Of a stretch of DNA of 64,000 nt, positions 1 to 12,518 are shown piece after piece. Position numbers and translations under genes: made by a program. This DNA comes from Margaritifera margaritifera (lineage: Eukaryota > Mollusca > Bivalvia > Unionida > Margaritiferidae): positions 620,001 to 684,000 of the forward strand of contig JAQPZY010001521.1 in assembly GCA_029931535.1 (NCBI GenBank), read 5' to 3'. Every line of letters begins with the position of its first letter. Within the stretch, counting starts at the first letter, position 1. The notes under the pieces were generated by a model. It was not told where the DNA came from. It searched no databases and saw only the letters and a list, made by a program, of their open reading frames with translations.

Positions 1-936
1 ATGTGACTGTCGGCACCGAGTCTGAGGACAGATTAACATTATGTTTACCTCCTGTAACAGTTTTTGTGTTCTTGTGTAATAAATAAAACATACTAATAAA
101 CTGGTTTTTGTCAGTGTTTCTCCATCTTGCAAACTTGAATAATAAACTTGAATAATAAAACCTCCGAAGAGTGGTGATTTGTGCAGTGTCAAATACACTG
201 TCTGGTGACACAGTCTTTCTACTTCTCGAGAGCTTTCATTTCCACAGGATCCATTGCCTGGCAAAAGATACTCTCCTTCCAGTTGGCATCAGCCAACGGA
301 AACCACTAAAAGAAGTAATTGAAGAAAGAATGACTAATACGTAGGTTGTACTATAATGGCAATATAACAGTAAAAGCTAATATGAATGTCCCATTTTGGT
401 ATTTAAGACCAGATTCGTAATGCATGGCTCAATTATTATTAAAGATTAAATAATTACCTCTTTGAGAGACCACATAAAATGAAAGACGACTTTTAGTTGG
501 CAAGGTTTTATTGTATAAGCACAAGACTGTATCTAAAAGAGAAAAGGATGTAATTGTCAGATACACTTGAACAGGGTACTTGACCTATACTCTATTGCAA
601 ATGACAAATACAACTTTTAGTCAGAAATAAATAAAACACTAGAGACATACATGTACAGATAAATCATATATCTCTGCACACAGACAAACATAAACATTTT
701 TAAAAGCATAATTGTACACATTATGTGACACAGAACCTACGATATGCTTAAGTTTTGTCCCAAACTAATTGAATTATATCGCCTGCACGCATATTGGCAA
801 CCGTAATGTATATCCGATCAACCACTGTATACAATACCCAACCTCCAATCAAACCCTAACACAGATAAGGTGGATCTCTTACTATTTAAATCAACAATCA
901 AATTCATATTAGGTAGTACTAAAAATAAAATTGAAC
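1..936. other. AT-rich sequence without a recognisable gene
   Basis: I see no open frame of useful length, no repeat structure and no RNA gene in this stretch. It lies downstream (minus sense) of the candidate exon that follows, so it could hold intron sequence of that gene, but no matching second exon was recognised. Confidence 0.5.
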
Positions 937-1200
937 TTATCTTTTTGAAATATAAATAGTTAAACATACAGAAAACGGTACATAACAGTTCGTGTTAACA
1001 AGTCTGATGATGTTGATATCGTCTTTCGCATCCGAGTTCTCGTCAGATCCATGAGCTTCAGAGCTATCAAAATCAAGGAGTTCGTTCGACAACGGCTCAA
1101 ATCGGTATGACTGGATTTCTGAGTAATCCAAATGTCGGTCCACACTTGAAACTGTTTTGCTTATTTCCAAAATTACTAAATTCAGGCATAAAAAGTTCAC
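937..1200 (-). CDS. Candidate N-terminal exon of a P2RX7_C-type protein
   Basis: The frame encodes a short acidic N-terminus containing the string SEIQSYRFEPL, then an Asp/Glu/Ser-rich stretch, then IIRLVNTNCY. From memory, a similar start (a Y-x-FEP motif, an acidic linker, then an R-L-x-N-T segment leading into a Cys-rich domain) is common in invertebrate proteins annotated as P2X-purinoceptor-7-like zinc-binding proteins, many of which are mobile or multicopy. The Cys-rich domain itself is not visible here. If the gene is real, the exon would leave through a GT near 970-985 into an intron. The start codon is uncertain: the first Met gives an unusually hydrophobic leader. A chance frame cannot be excluded. 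Confidence 0.25.
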   Translation of the reverse strand: MNFLCLNLVILEISKTVSSVDRHLDYSEIQSYRFEPLSNELLDFDSSEAHGSDENSDAKDDINIIRLVNTNCYVPFSVCLTIYISKR

Positions 1201-1240
1201 AACATGACTAACTAACCGAATGCTTCAGGTGGTCCGTCTC

Positions 1241-1248
1241 TGACGTCA
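1241..1248. promoter_or_regulatory. Palindromic CRE-like site (TGACGTCA)
   Basis: A perfect TGACGTCA octamer, the consensus CREB/ATF site, lies about 40 bases upstream of the candidate minus-strand exon and close to a CACATG E-box-like hexamer. Its position fits a promoter for that exon, but an eight-base motif can occur by chance. Confidence 0.3.
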
Positions 1249-1329
1249 CATAGTCACATGACCAGGAAGCTCATTACTGTTCGGAACAGTCAAAAGATCT
1301 CGTATACTTTAGTCATTTTTCTGAGAACT

Positions 1330-2900
1330 ACACAGATACGGGCGGCTGCAGGAATATGCGACGTATTTGATTATATTTTTAATGCTGAATAGCAACAAAA
1401 AAAGCTAACTGTTAAAAACCACGGAACAAATCCTTTAAAATGTGTCAAGACTGTTGACCCTCTAGTATACATTTATGTAATAAATGAGAAGGCGCCATCA
1501 AGTATGCCTAAAACTGAACCCGAAACAACAAAAAGCAGGTTTCAAGTATTAACTTTGTTTAATTATTTTTCCACATGAATCATGCAAATTGACAATAACT
1601 GAACTTGCATGACCTGTTGCTATTCGATGTTCTGTGTCACCCATGGAGTATCGTAGTTACACTCAACGACAAATGGTACACATTTGTAAGAAAAACTCTT
1701 GATTACATATAGTAACAAAATTGTTTAAGTAGCGATTTTAACTGTTATCACAATCATAATCGTGTAAGAAAACGATGGAGAAGTCAGGCATGTATTAATG
1801 TAGATTGCAAACCGAAACTGAGTGACAATGAAAATTTGGGTACAGCGTCTGTTACCGAAATAGACTGCAAGCTTGCCAACAAACAAAAATTCACGTATGA
1901 ATGTAGAAATAAACAAAAATAGAAACAAAATACCTTACAAGTAAACTCACAATCATTAAAATCTGCTGTTTAATGATGTTACGTTTTGAAATCTGTTGCA
2001 CCGTTCTGTAATGTTTCTACTCTAATGTACTCGGACCCCAGCAATGTTCACTCAATCAATTCGCGCAAGAAATGTGTTAACGAAAATAAAAATCTCTTCT
2101 TTTTCATACGAAAACATTCATTAATTTGACACAATACACAATTTAAAGCATTATATGTACAATCTAAATTTGTAAAATGTCGTTGTCCTAAATTTATTGT
2201 AAAATTTCGGAACTTCAATTTATTGATGTAGTAATGCCGCCGTTAATCACATTGACCCAGAATGGAGAAATAAATCCATGCAAAACGGAAGGTTTTTTCT
2301 TTAAAAAAATACAATAATAAAATAATCTGGGCTTTTTTTAGTAGATATAATGAAATAGCCAATAGTGACAATACAATGTTTTGACTACACTCGTAAAAAT
2401 ATCTTCTGTATTTTCACTTTCAGAACACTTGCACTTTTGAAAAACTCGCCCATTTTTACTACCTAATCGTCTCAAAATTTTACTCCTCCATAAAATTCCC
2501 GAAGGGTTTACTTTTTTTTTTTTTACTGCTACAATTTGACATGACTTTTCCATTTAAGAAAGTCACTGCAGTGTTTATATGGAGATTTCTAAAAAGCGAG
2601 TTTTAAACTATGCAATGTTAATAGATAATAAAAATGCAGTTAGTTAGTCAGTCAGTAAGTTCATTTGTTTACTGTCAACTAGCTTGCGTTATGAGACATC
2701 TTGTAGGAATTCTTTTAAAGAAAAAAAATACAATCACGATTAAGTTTCTCGGACAAAATGTTTAACAGTAGTTTTATTGCATCACAAAGCGAGGCGCCTT
2801 TCTCGAGGTAGGTTGGTTTAGGAACTGAAACATAGATATAGGATTAAGATATCCTAGGAAACGTAATACATAAGCTATTCATGATTTTTCATTCCATGAG
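1330..2900. other. AT-rich sequence, no gene seen
   Basis: Only short frames in all directions. The minus frame at 2338-2553 is Lys-rich because of a T run and has no recognisable motif. Nothing else is supported. Confidence 0.5.
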
Positions 2901-3359
2901 ACACAAATTATAAGTTCGATGATAAATTATTTTTTGAAATGAGGTTAATTACCATTTCTGGTAGATTGGCACAGCACCACTTTCTGGCATATCTATTACG
3001 AACGTTGTGTCAGCTCGTAGCTTCCATTCTTAAACCTGATTGCAGGGATTAGCTCAGAGTATACAGGACATCATGACCTCTTTAATTACCCATCTTATTG
3101 TATCATGTTACTTTTTGTATATGTCAAGATGTAATAATTAAATATTTGTTTGTGAAAATCACACTTATTCTTGGACGTTCAAAAAGGGTACTTGGCCTAC
3201 AGGTAACAAACTTAGAACATTTAAATGCTTCAATGTTGTTTTCAGTACTCTCGTACGTTTCACACTTGTAATAAATGCTCTTCAGTGTCTCTGAGTACAT
3301 TATGTAGGAGAGGTCCATCAGTGTTGCGAGAATTTATATCAGATCGAGTTTCCGTTGAT

Positions 3360-4680
3360 TTCTCCTTGAAATATTTCGAATTAATACTGACACTTCGTTT
3401 ATAATGTTCACATTTATTGAACGTACATGCATGTTCTTCAGTCACCTTGTGTAACATTGTTTTGAATGGTACAAATGTGTTAATATGCTTCTTCTGAGTA
3501 GCTGTGAAAAGTTATCTCTCAAAACCTGGCCGCTAGGTGTCGTGCGTGTAAGATAAGATAGTGACGCAATTGTTTATGTTGACATGTGCTGGTATTAAAG
3601 TTCTTGCTGTCTATCGTAATGCGAGGGTGAAATGGCTAATATGGTGTATTTAGCGAAATGTTTGTAATTCCAGTAGTTATGAATCGACTGCGTCTTCTGG
3701 CATGTGACTGGTTGTAAACGGTCACGTGATACTGACTGAAACGTTTTATACATAGGACAATTCTGGGGACTATTAGTCTCCATTTGGTTAGAAGTGCTAT
3801 TCATTCAAACCTTTTCCTGTATCAACTCATTACAACGTCTACAACAACATCAACAACAACAATCTCAGCCCCTTCAATCACTCACATCTGCAGCCAAATA
3901 AAGAATATGGCAGGTTTGAAGAGCAAATGTATCTTCATAATTACTGCATTTTTGCTTGACATCGTGTTTTAATCAGCTGTTATTTAGGGTCATGGTCATA
4001 TGACGTTAGAGCAGCGGATCTCACTAAAAATAAACTTGAGTTGATTTTATTAAATTCTTTTTTTCTTAAAGATCGAAATGCATAGAAAACAAGAACAAGT
4101 AATACTAAACACGTACAGTGTATTTACTCAGTAAACCATGATGGTGACCCTCATTAACTCTTGTGTTGTGATTTTGTACCGGCTAAGTCATTCTCGCTTA
4201 CCAAGGGTAGTTGATGCACTTAGTTCCACATGGACGATAACAACAACAACAACAACAACAAAAAACAAAAGAAAGAAAGAAAGAAAAACAAAGTGCTACC
4301 TAAAAGGAGGATAATTGGAATTATAATTAACTGTATAGTCAAATGGAGATACACTTATGCCTCAAATGCGTGACTATTATAATTGTTGAAATTTATAAAC
4401 TCGAATGTGGTCGGTGTATGTGACGTATTGAGAGACAGAAGTTTTCAAGAGTGTCATTTAAACTTTATGAACTTCTATTATAAAGGAAATGTAATTGGAA
4501 TGAATGTATTTCTAATTGAAATACATTTTCCTAATTGCTAAACTTTATCAAGTAAGTCATTCATCCTGACAGTTGATGTTAGGTTGCAGGTTGTATTTAT
4601 GGTCTGTACGACGATACTTCGTCGTGTTTTTTAATCCTACTTTCCAGCACCATGCAAAACTAAAACTGTTTTTCCAAACT
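3360..4680. other. Non-coding part of unit 1 with AAC/AAG simple repeat
   Basis: No recognised gene. An AAC trinucleotide run followed by GAAA repeats lies at about 4,231-4,290. Several short minus-strand frames are present without motifs. Confidence 0.45.
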
Positions 4681-4948
4681 GAATCGTATCTATTTGAAAA
4701 GTCGCGTATTATATGATACAGAAACGTAGCAATAGAGATTACTGAAATCATGCCCTGCCTTTCATTCACATACTCTCTATGAAACGATGCTTCAAGAAGG
4801 GCTGGCAATTATACTCCCCGATTATGCAGCTATAAAAATAAACATTATACACATCTTCGTCCATGGCGCAGAGACAGGTATTGTGTATATCTGTGTATTT
4901 TATATTGATACAGAGAGAGAAAATAGTGGCACGTTTCAAGTGTAACAT
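4557..4948 (-). pseudogene. Decayed coding-like block shared by both tandem units
   Basis: The minus-strand frame ending in the string IIGEYN plus about 14 residues before a stop is repeated in unit 2 (about 10,170-10,260) with the same frame and the same terminal stop position. This would fit the last exon of a duplicated gene. It would equally fit plain sequence identity between recent copies. The protein is not recognised and no splice site was verified. Confidence 0.2.
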
Positions 4949-5723
4949 TTAGGGTGTCGGTTAAACCTACTTTATACCTTAACGGTTTTGTCAATGGAAT
5001 ACCCGACATACCAAAAGCCCCGGCGCTTTATTCATTAGGTAAACATATCTGGCGATCTAGTGAACGATTTATATTCTCTTTGTCAACAATTTAGCTCAGT
5101 TCTCAGGGTTGAACATGCTCAAGGTTATCCCATTCATAGACAGACACATACTTCATACGAACAAACGTATATGGGTTTATAGTACTAGCACACCTTTAAT
5201 TGGTAAAGTAGGTCAAATGCATAAAAGGAGGTAAATATGGGGGAACTTTCGATGAGAAAGAACTGAACAATCATCGACATTTTCAGAAAACAAAACATAG
5301 TTTTCTTTGCTGAAAGATGACTTTATCAGGGATCTGAGTTCTGCACATCCTACACGTGCAATTTAAAACGAAACTGATATCAAAGTGGGACATTCCTCCA
5401 ATTCATATATTCGGAGATTTACAGTGAATTAAAAAATATACGATAATTTGTCATCAGATTAGATGATCTGACCCTGTTGGAGAAACTGCTGATTAGATTT
5501 ACGATGTAGATAACCACTGAAAATTTCCGCACTTATAAGATTTGGCAATTTTCGTTTACTTTTAACAAAACATGGAGACAATACAAAGAGGACAGATGGA
5601 CTTCAACATTACATTTATTATATAGGAATTTATGATAAAGCAATCTCATAATTGGCATTACAAGTTTTAATATACATACGGATCTGGGAGAATACGACAA
5701 AGACCTCGTGGCTAAAATAAACA

Positions 5724-5954
5724 CAGAGAATGAGTTACATGAGTCAAACGATAAATACAGAGAATGTGTTACATGAGTCAAACGATACATGCAGAGAATG
5801 AGTTACATGAGTCCAACGATATACAGAGAATGAGTTACATGAGTCAAACGATAAATACAGAGAATGAGTTACATGAGTTAAACAATAAATACAGAGAATG
5901 AGTTACACGAGTCAAACGATAAATGCAGAGAATTTGTTACATGAGGCAAACGAA
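5724..5954. repeat. 34-bp minisatellite, about seven copies
   Basis: Tandem repeats with core CAGAGAATGAGTTACATGAG followed by a TCAAACGATAAATA-like tail, period 34 with one 32-base unit. Unit 2 has only one related copy near 11,350, so the array expanded after the duplication. Confidence 0.85.
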
Positions 5955-6459
5955 GTTACATTGTTTAATAATTGTAGCAAACTACCATATATTATATTAC
6001 ACATTTTTCACACATATATCGCATCACGTGTATTTTTCATGCAAACTGCTTCAATGCTCTTATCTTGAGAATAGCAGGTTATTTCATGTATACTTTCATC
6101 TAATTACTTGCGCGTAACATCATAATTATCATCATAGAAGCAAAGAAAGAGAACGCGTTCAGGCATTTGCAGCAAAAATATTAAGCACGCAAAGCTAGCG
6201 AAAGAAAGATTATCTTTCTATACATACTTAACAGTACCTACTTCTAGTCCAGTGGCAATTTATTGAATCGACAGCACACCATTAAGAAAATCGTCCTTAG
6301 ACAAGATATCGCTTTGGCTCAACTCGTCCAAAAGAACCTTCGTCTAAACATACAAGAACAATGTTTTAACGAAGGAACATTATAGACTGTATGTAAGGAA
6401 ACTTATTTTCTCCTGTTCTTTTGTAACAGTCTTTAAAAGTATTGGTTAATGAGAGGAAA

Positions 6460-6461
<2 letters not shown>

Positions 6462-6506
<45 letters not shown>
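6462..6506. repeat. TA dinucleotide microsatellite
   Basis: Uninterrupted TA run of about 45 bases. Confidence 0.95.
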
Positions 6507-6509
<3 letters not shown>

Positions 6510-6600
6510 GAGTTCGTTAGGAAGTGATCAGCTATTAGAGTTTTCAATCAAAATGCATTTTAATGAAGGCTATTTCTAGTTACTTCCTCTCCGAATACCT

Positions 6601-6880
6601 TCATGGTATACTCCTCAGTTTTACTAGAAACAGCCCACTTTTCCGGCCACATTGTATGTATGAGAGTTTTCTACACTTCGCGTTATAGCAACCGTATCCT
6701 ATGATATTCATATATTTGCTGTTGCTGTACCACATGGAAGTATGATTATTTCTGTTGATGCTGTCTAAAGGGAATTCACAAATACTTAATTGAGCCTTGG
6801 TCATGATTGTGTACTCAACCTTCTCATCTGTTCTTATATATGGCACTCTCTTGAGTACATATGTAATCTTTAAAAAAAAT
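6601..6880 (-). pseudogene. Exon-like frame of unknown Cys-containing protein (unit 1)
   Basis: The frame contains VPYIRTDEKVEY and then ICEFPLDSINRNNHTSMWY, ending in a GYGCYNAKC motif. The same frame recurs in unit 2 (about 12,815-12,985) as LNICKFPSDSLNRNNHTSMWF and then GYDCYN, with the differences falling mostly as conservative replacements. After the cysteine motif the copies read on in different frames. Unit 2 keeps VSSKADEYSMKDF, while in unit 1 the matching VSSKTEEYTMKVF lies in the shifted frame, so at least one copy has a frameshift. Upstream sequence offers an AG acceptor (about 6,862). I do not recognise the family. Spacing of Cys and Trp suggests a small extracellular domain, but that is inference. 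Confidence 0.35.
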
Positions 6881-6930
6881 TCAACCTCCAGCTAAAAGAT
6901 CCGCTAGAGTTTATTTATTTACTTGCTTAT

Positions 6931-7182
6931 TTAACTGTAGACAAATTTGGCACTGTATGGTTTGTCTTCCTGTACCTCATTTATATCATCTGCACCACGG
7001 GGCTTCTCACGCTTAAATGTTAAGTTGTCTTGCAAAATTAACAAACAAAAATGGCAGTAGCTTTTAAATGCTACAATGGACTGCTGTTGCGTATGACATT
7101 CATTGTTTCTTATTTCATCGAAATGTTCGTGGATCAACCAAAAGTGGTAGATTTTTAAACTAGCCGCTGAGTATCTGTTCAT
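6931..7182 (-). pseudogene. Second exon-like frame of the unknown duplicated gene (unit 1)
   Basis: The minus frame contains KSYCHFCLLILQDNL followed by a charged tail. Unit 2 (about 13,060-13,330) keeps KSCSHVCLLILKHNL in a partly open frame with stops around it. Conservation of the hydrophobic core and two Cys residues hints at a former coding exon upstream of the 6.6 kb exon. No domain is recognised. Confidence 0.25.
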
Positions 7183-7672
7183 CCATTGTAATGCTGCTAT
7201 AACATGATTCAGATATATTCTTGAAAGAGTTCGAACATACTTTAAATTAAAATCCTTCCAAAATGTATAACCTTCAAATTGTAGTCATGGAGTTCAGTAA
7301 GTTATCTTAAAAAATAGACGTGTTCTGACCATATCACTGGGCGAGTTGTTGTTCAGAAGAGGTTGTTTCTTGCAGCACTAAACCATCATTGGGAGGAAGT
7401 TGGTTCGCTGTCAAGTCATTTTACGTTGTATCTTAATACATGTGAATTGTCTGAATTAAATGACACTAAGTAAATCTGACGCATAATGATACTTGAAACT
7501 TCGGGGTAAATTAATTTCTCTTTCAATTGAGTTAAATATGTTACTCTCAGTATGTACACGATCATATAAAATACACACCACATATAGCACATGGTTATTA
7601 TAAATTGACTGTTAAATCAGATTTAGAGACTATTCTATTCGGAAATTCGGAGAAAATGTGCGATCATTTCAT

Positions 7673-7891
7673 AGCCGTCTATACTCGCGTGTAACTCGAG
7701 TCCAAATGTAAACAAAACAGACCCTAACCTGCCATTGCATAATGTGTCGGCAGATCAGGGTCTATTTTGTTTGTTGTACTGATTAGTCCTTACAAACTGC
7801 ATAGACCCAGATCTGCCGGCGCATTATGCGACGGCAGATCTGGGTCTGTGCAGTTTGCAGTTGCTATCAACTTACGCGAGTACAGACGGTA
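7673..7891. mobile_element. MITE-like element copy 1 (about 219 bp)
   Basis: The ends are inverted repeats: GCCGTCTATACTCGCGT on the left and its complement (ACGCGAGTACAGACGG) on the right. Inside are nested inverted repeats containing AGATCTGCCG, so the right half alone can fold into a long hairpin. A second copy with the same ends and core lies at 9,837-10,042. There is no coding capacity, so it would be non-autonomous. The short flanking TA could be the target duplication, but it is too short to be sure. Confidence 0.7.
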
Positions 7892-8649
7892 TATACAAAT
7901 ATGGACAAATAAATAACACCAGCAGCGAACAAAATATATTAGATGTAGTTGTGGAAACAGCAATAGTGTTAGTAGTGGTAGTTGTGGTTGTGGCAAGAAA
8001 GTGGTTGTAGCAGTAGAAGCAGTACGATTAGCTTATCGTCAGATAACGGTCTCCTTACATAGTTAGCTGCCTGACATTTAAAAATAAAAATGTCAAAATC
8101 ACCGTCGCATATAAAGTTATGCTTGACGAACCTAACTCTAAAAAAAGCCAACGAAGAGTTATTTTTTAATTATACGATTAGTCGGAAAGTGTCGTTGCCC
8201 CTTTATTTAACTTATATGCCACGACGACCTTCGATAAGTATATTGTGTCAGATCGATAAGCTAAACTTCTATTCTCAAAACCTGATTGCAGTGATGAACT
8301 CAGTGGAATTTTTAAATAATCAACCTTGTACACTGAGCTTCAAGATTTGTTTTCTTCTATATTCTTACATCTTATTGTATCATATATAAATCAAAATGTA
8401 AATAATTACTTGTCAGGAGAAAAGATACTCATTCTTAGACGTTGAAAACCGTGTTAGACAAGTAGATGGAATGTCTGAATTCGTACAATAATCTTCTTTA
8501 TATGATTTTGACGAATTGTTTGAATTTGTCGTCTTGATTTTTATAGGAATCACGTATTCTAAGAATTTCATGCATTACTTTACTTGATATGAGTTGCGAG
8601 AATCTGTGTGAATTGACAGATCTTATCTGATTTCATGTATGATAAAGAC

Positions 8650-9836
8650 CCGAGTGAGTATTCTCTGAAATTAATGTAGTAAACCATGAAGTGAATTTCA
8701 TTGATTCATTTCTATAATTGAGACGTGAACTGAAACTATTATGTCTCGTGTGATGTTAATGTGAGTCAGTGATGAAATAGCCGTTAGAAAATACATTAAT
8801 ATTCTGAAACTAGGTTTGTTTATGGTCTGTCAGGCTTGGCCTGATCAGATAGCCTTTGGTATCTGTTTGAATTCCGATAGGACGATATCTGACGTAACGA
8901 GAGTGGCGTAATGTTCTATTCCCAGGAGGAAAATCTGACGGGATATTTAGGTTGCTTCTTGTTTTATTTTTAAGGGGAAAATAGCTCCACCTACCTATCT
9001 ACATATCCACCTATCCACATATCCACCGATCCACCTACCTACCTACCCACACAAAGTTTGAGGGCCGAAAGAGGCGAGATAAGAGAGAGTGAGAAGAAAA
9101 GGAAAAAAAAAATCGGAGAACAGCAACATTGAATATGGAGTGACCAGCGATAGCAGGTTATGCAGGCATGCTGGGCAATAACTTCGATTGTTCACTCGAT
9201 TCTATGATGAACTAAGTCGATCGTTTTCAACAGATTGGCTATTTACATAAGTATATTTGTGTTGAAATTCGGTAAATGATTTATTTCAAAAAGAAGTGTA
9301 TCTTCCTAATGTTATGTATCATCTCAATTTGTTTTATGTAATTTATTAAATTGTTATATTTCATGTACGGGGGCTCGTGTTATTCTGTTCTATATATCTG
9401 CTCAGATCTCAATTTATTCTATCTATAAGTTTCATAATTTATATTATTATTTACTCGATCAGGGCAATAACACCGAGCTCGATCATCCTCTAGATAACGA
9501 TAACCAACCAAATCGTACACCTTGTAACGAGGGGGCCCCGCCACACAGGAACACTTAAATTCTTCCAAACCTCTCTCTAGTACATATTTGTAATAAATGC
9601 CCCGGCGTTCTTTTCTATGTCTACGTAAACAATATGTGGGATAGAATGATTAATGATGAGAGTATTCATAGCAGATTGAAATGCCATTAATTACCCTTTG
9701 AAACATTTCAAATAATAGTGGCATTTATTTTATTTATTTATTGGCTATATATTGCATATGTTTATTTACTTATCACGCGAAAAAAAAATCCACGTCATAG
9801 TGTGAATTCAATTGTTGATAATATTGCACATACAAG
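8650..9836. other. Intergenic part of unit 2
   Basis: Contains a short CCTACC/CCACC-rich patch (about 8,990-9,050) and a GC-richer patch near 9,530, but no gene, RNA or named repeat that I can support. Confidence 0.45.
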
Positions 9837-10042
9837 TACCGTACATAATCGCTTATAGTTTGAGCCCAACTGCTAACAGCATAGAACATAATGCACCAGC
9901 AGATTAATGTTTATGTTGTTTGTTCTACTGATTCCTCCTAACAAACTGCATAGACCCAGATCTGCCAGCGCAATACACGACGGCAGATCTGGAACTGTGC
10001 AGTGTGCAGTTGGGCTCAAAATATAAGCGAGTATAGACGGTA
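9837..10042. mobile_element. MITE-like element copy 2 (about 206 bp)
   Basis: Left end TACCGT followed by CGCTTATAGTTTGAGCCCAAC; right end carries the matching complement ending AGCGAGTATAGACGGTA. The core shares the CATAGACCCAGATCTGCC hairpin with copy 1. Its location within unit 2 does not correspond to that of copy 1 in unit 1, which argues for independent insertion rather than co-duplication. Confidence 0.7.
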
Positions 10043-10304
10043 TGTGTTCTGCTGCCGGGATTGTGGTTCAACTTGAATAACATTTTTGCTCAATGATAAA
10101 TATTAGTTAATTTTATAATACAGAAACTTGGCAATGGAGATAACTGAAATCATGCCCAGTCTATCATTCATATATTTGGTAGAAAAATATGGTTGAAGTT
10201 TGGTAGGAAATTATATTCCCCGATTATGTAGAGGTAAAAGGAAAACATACACAACTGTACGTCCCTACGCGCTGCGGCTACCAGTGCCGGGTCCAGTAAC
10301 ATCC

Positions 10305-10305
<1 letters not shown>

Positions 10306-10365
<60 letters not shown>
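10306..10365. repeat. GT dinucleotide microsatellite
   Basis: About 30 GT repeats. It produces artefactual Cys-Val and Thr-His reading frames on the two strands. Confidence 0.95.
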
Positions 10366-12518
10366 GGGGGATGATTTAAACCATCGAACTGTAAAGACAA
10401 TGAAACGTTCCAGTTCTTTCGCGCTCATTGTTGGGGAGAGTGGGAGGGGGGAATGGGGAGAGAGAGATGGGGCGACGGATACGACCCTGCCTGCTATGAA
10501 GCTGCAGATCCGGTATATTTGGATGCAAGGAGATAAAAGCATTACGTTTAAGTCTGTAATATGATAGTGTCACCTAAAAGCAGTTGCCCTCAACAGTTCT
10601 CTCAAATGAATTCTCAACATACCAAAAGCACTAGATAATATCACATTATCCATACAAAGCGGGAGATATAGTGAATGGTTTATGTTCTCTTTGTCATCAG
10701 GTTAGCTGAGTTCTCACGCTTTGACATCATCAAGGTCATCCCACTAATAAATCAACACTGACTTCATGCGAACTAAGGTATGTGGGTTTATAGTACTAGC
10801 GGTACAGTAGGCGGAACGCGAAAAAGTCGGTAGTACATGGGGAATTTTAAAAGAGAAAGATTTTAACTTTTAACACCCATCGCCATTTTCTGAAAATAAT
10901 CACAGAATTTTCTATGCTGAATTTTTTTTTTCTTCAGGGATTTAAATCATGGATGTAACTCGTCATACATATGTAATTTTTTACTAATTTGAAATCGAAG
11001 TGGGACTTTCTAAAGCTCCAACACACTTTTAAAAATAATCTATTTCGAGATTAACTTTGGATTCAAAATATTTTATAATTTTTCATCAGATTCGATTATG
11101 TAACCATGTTCGAGAAAAAGCTCATTAGATTTATGACACATTTAAAATTCGACAATTTCCACACTTACAAGATGTACCAGTTTTCACTTACTTTTATAAC
11201 ACAACATGAAAATATAAATAGGGCAGATGACCTTCGACATTACAATTATTATGTAGAAATTTTACGACGAAATCAATCTTATAATCGACATTACAATTTA
11301 CAACATGCATTTGAATCTGTGAGAATGCAATAAAGATCATGGAGCTAAAATAAACGAAGATAAATGAGTTGCGTGCAACAAACGAAGACACGTTGTTTAA
11401 CAATTATAGCCAATTAATGAAGAGGATATTGCTATTCTTCATTCATGTAAATCTATTGTATCATATGTATGTTGTTCATGTAAATCTCTCCTATGCGCTT
11501 ATCGTTAGAAAAGCAGTTTATTTAAGGAATCCGTTTAAAATTATTTACGCGTAATATCATACTTATTCCTAGAGAAAGAGAGCAAAAGAATGCATCCATA
11601 GAGAACTTGCAGCGAATATTTATTAGGCACCGTTGTATGGCATGTAGGAAAAAACCGCAAAGAACGAAAGAAAGAAAAAAAAAGATTCTCATTATAAACA
11701 TTACCTACTTCTAGTCCAGTGAAAATGTATGGATTCGATAGCATGCCGATTAGAAATTCGTCAGGAGTGAAATTCGCCGAAAAGTCGTCTTATGACAAGA
11801 TATCGCTTTGGCTACTTCTCGTCAAAAAAAGGACCTTCGTCGCAAGCTACTAGAAAAAATCAATTATGGTGGAAGAACTATCATAGTTAGTATATATGTG
11901 AGTTTATGTTTTCATGGTCGTTTGATACGGTTTTTGAATTGTCTATTCTTAAGAGGAAAGAAGATTAAGGCCTTTGAAGGCATATTTGTACTAGACAGAA
12001 ATTAACTAATTTGATCGAATTATTGTATTTGTAAGAAAATAAAATATAGTAAATTTTAGTATAAAAAACACGGAGTATTATTTTTATAAATAGTAATTAA
12101 AAGACAAAGACTTTAACTTTACAAACGTGACAAAAGGAAAAAAAAATGTCCGAGTCTATCTATGTAAAAATAGGAGATTACACAGCCAAACAATCCAACC
12201 CCTTTCTACATCAGGTGAAATTATTAAGTTCAAAGCATTGCTATATTCTATTTAAAGTGGTTGAAAAGTTTCGTAGCCATTGTACTGTAATTAACAAGGG
12301 AGGCTACAATACGAAAAAAAGGTTCACGGTTTCATCTCTGTTTGCAATTTAATTACCTTTAAGTATATAGACGAGTTCGTTAGCAAGCGATTACCTATTA
12401 GTATTTATAAATGTAAATACACGAAAGCTGTCTCTAGTTACTTCCTCGCAGAAATCTTTCATGCTATATTCATCAGCTTTACTAGAAACATCCCGCTTAT
12501 CTAGACACAGAGTATGGG

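Larger units (their letters stand above)
2900..8200. repeat. Tandem duplication, unit 1 (about 5.3 kb)
   Basis: Several blocks recur in the same order in the next 5.3 kb: about 3,020-3,360 matches 8,280-8,650, and about 4,680-7,450 matches 10,110-13,620. Shared landmarks include the CCCCGATTATG block (4,818 and 10,217), an ACGAGTTCGTTAG block (about 6,508 and 12,371) and ACCACATGGAAGTATGATT (about 6,730 and 12,870). The copies are diverged by many substitutions and indels, so the duplication is old. Unit 1 alone has a 34-bp minisatellite expansion and a TA microsatellite. Confidence 0.7.

Noticed and set aside
10168..10564. Frames with Thr-His and Cys-Val repeats
   Set aside because: Products of the GT microsatellite.
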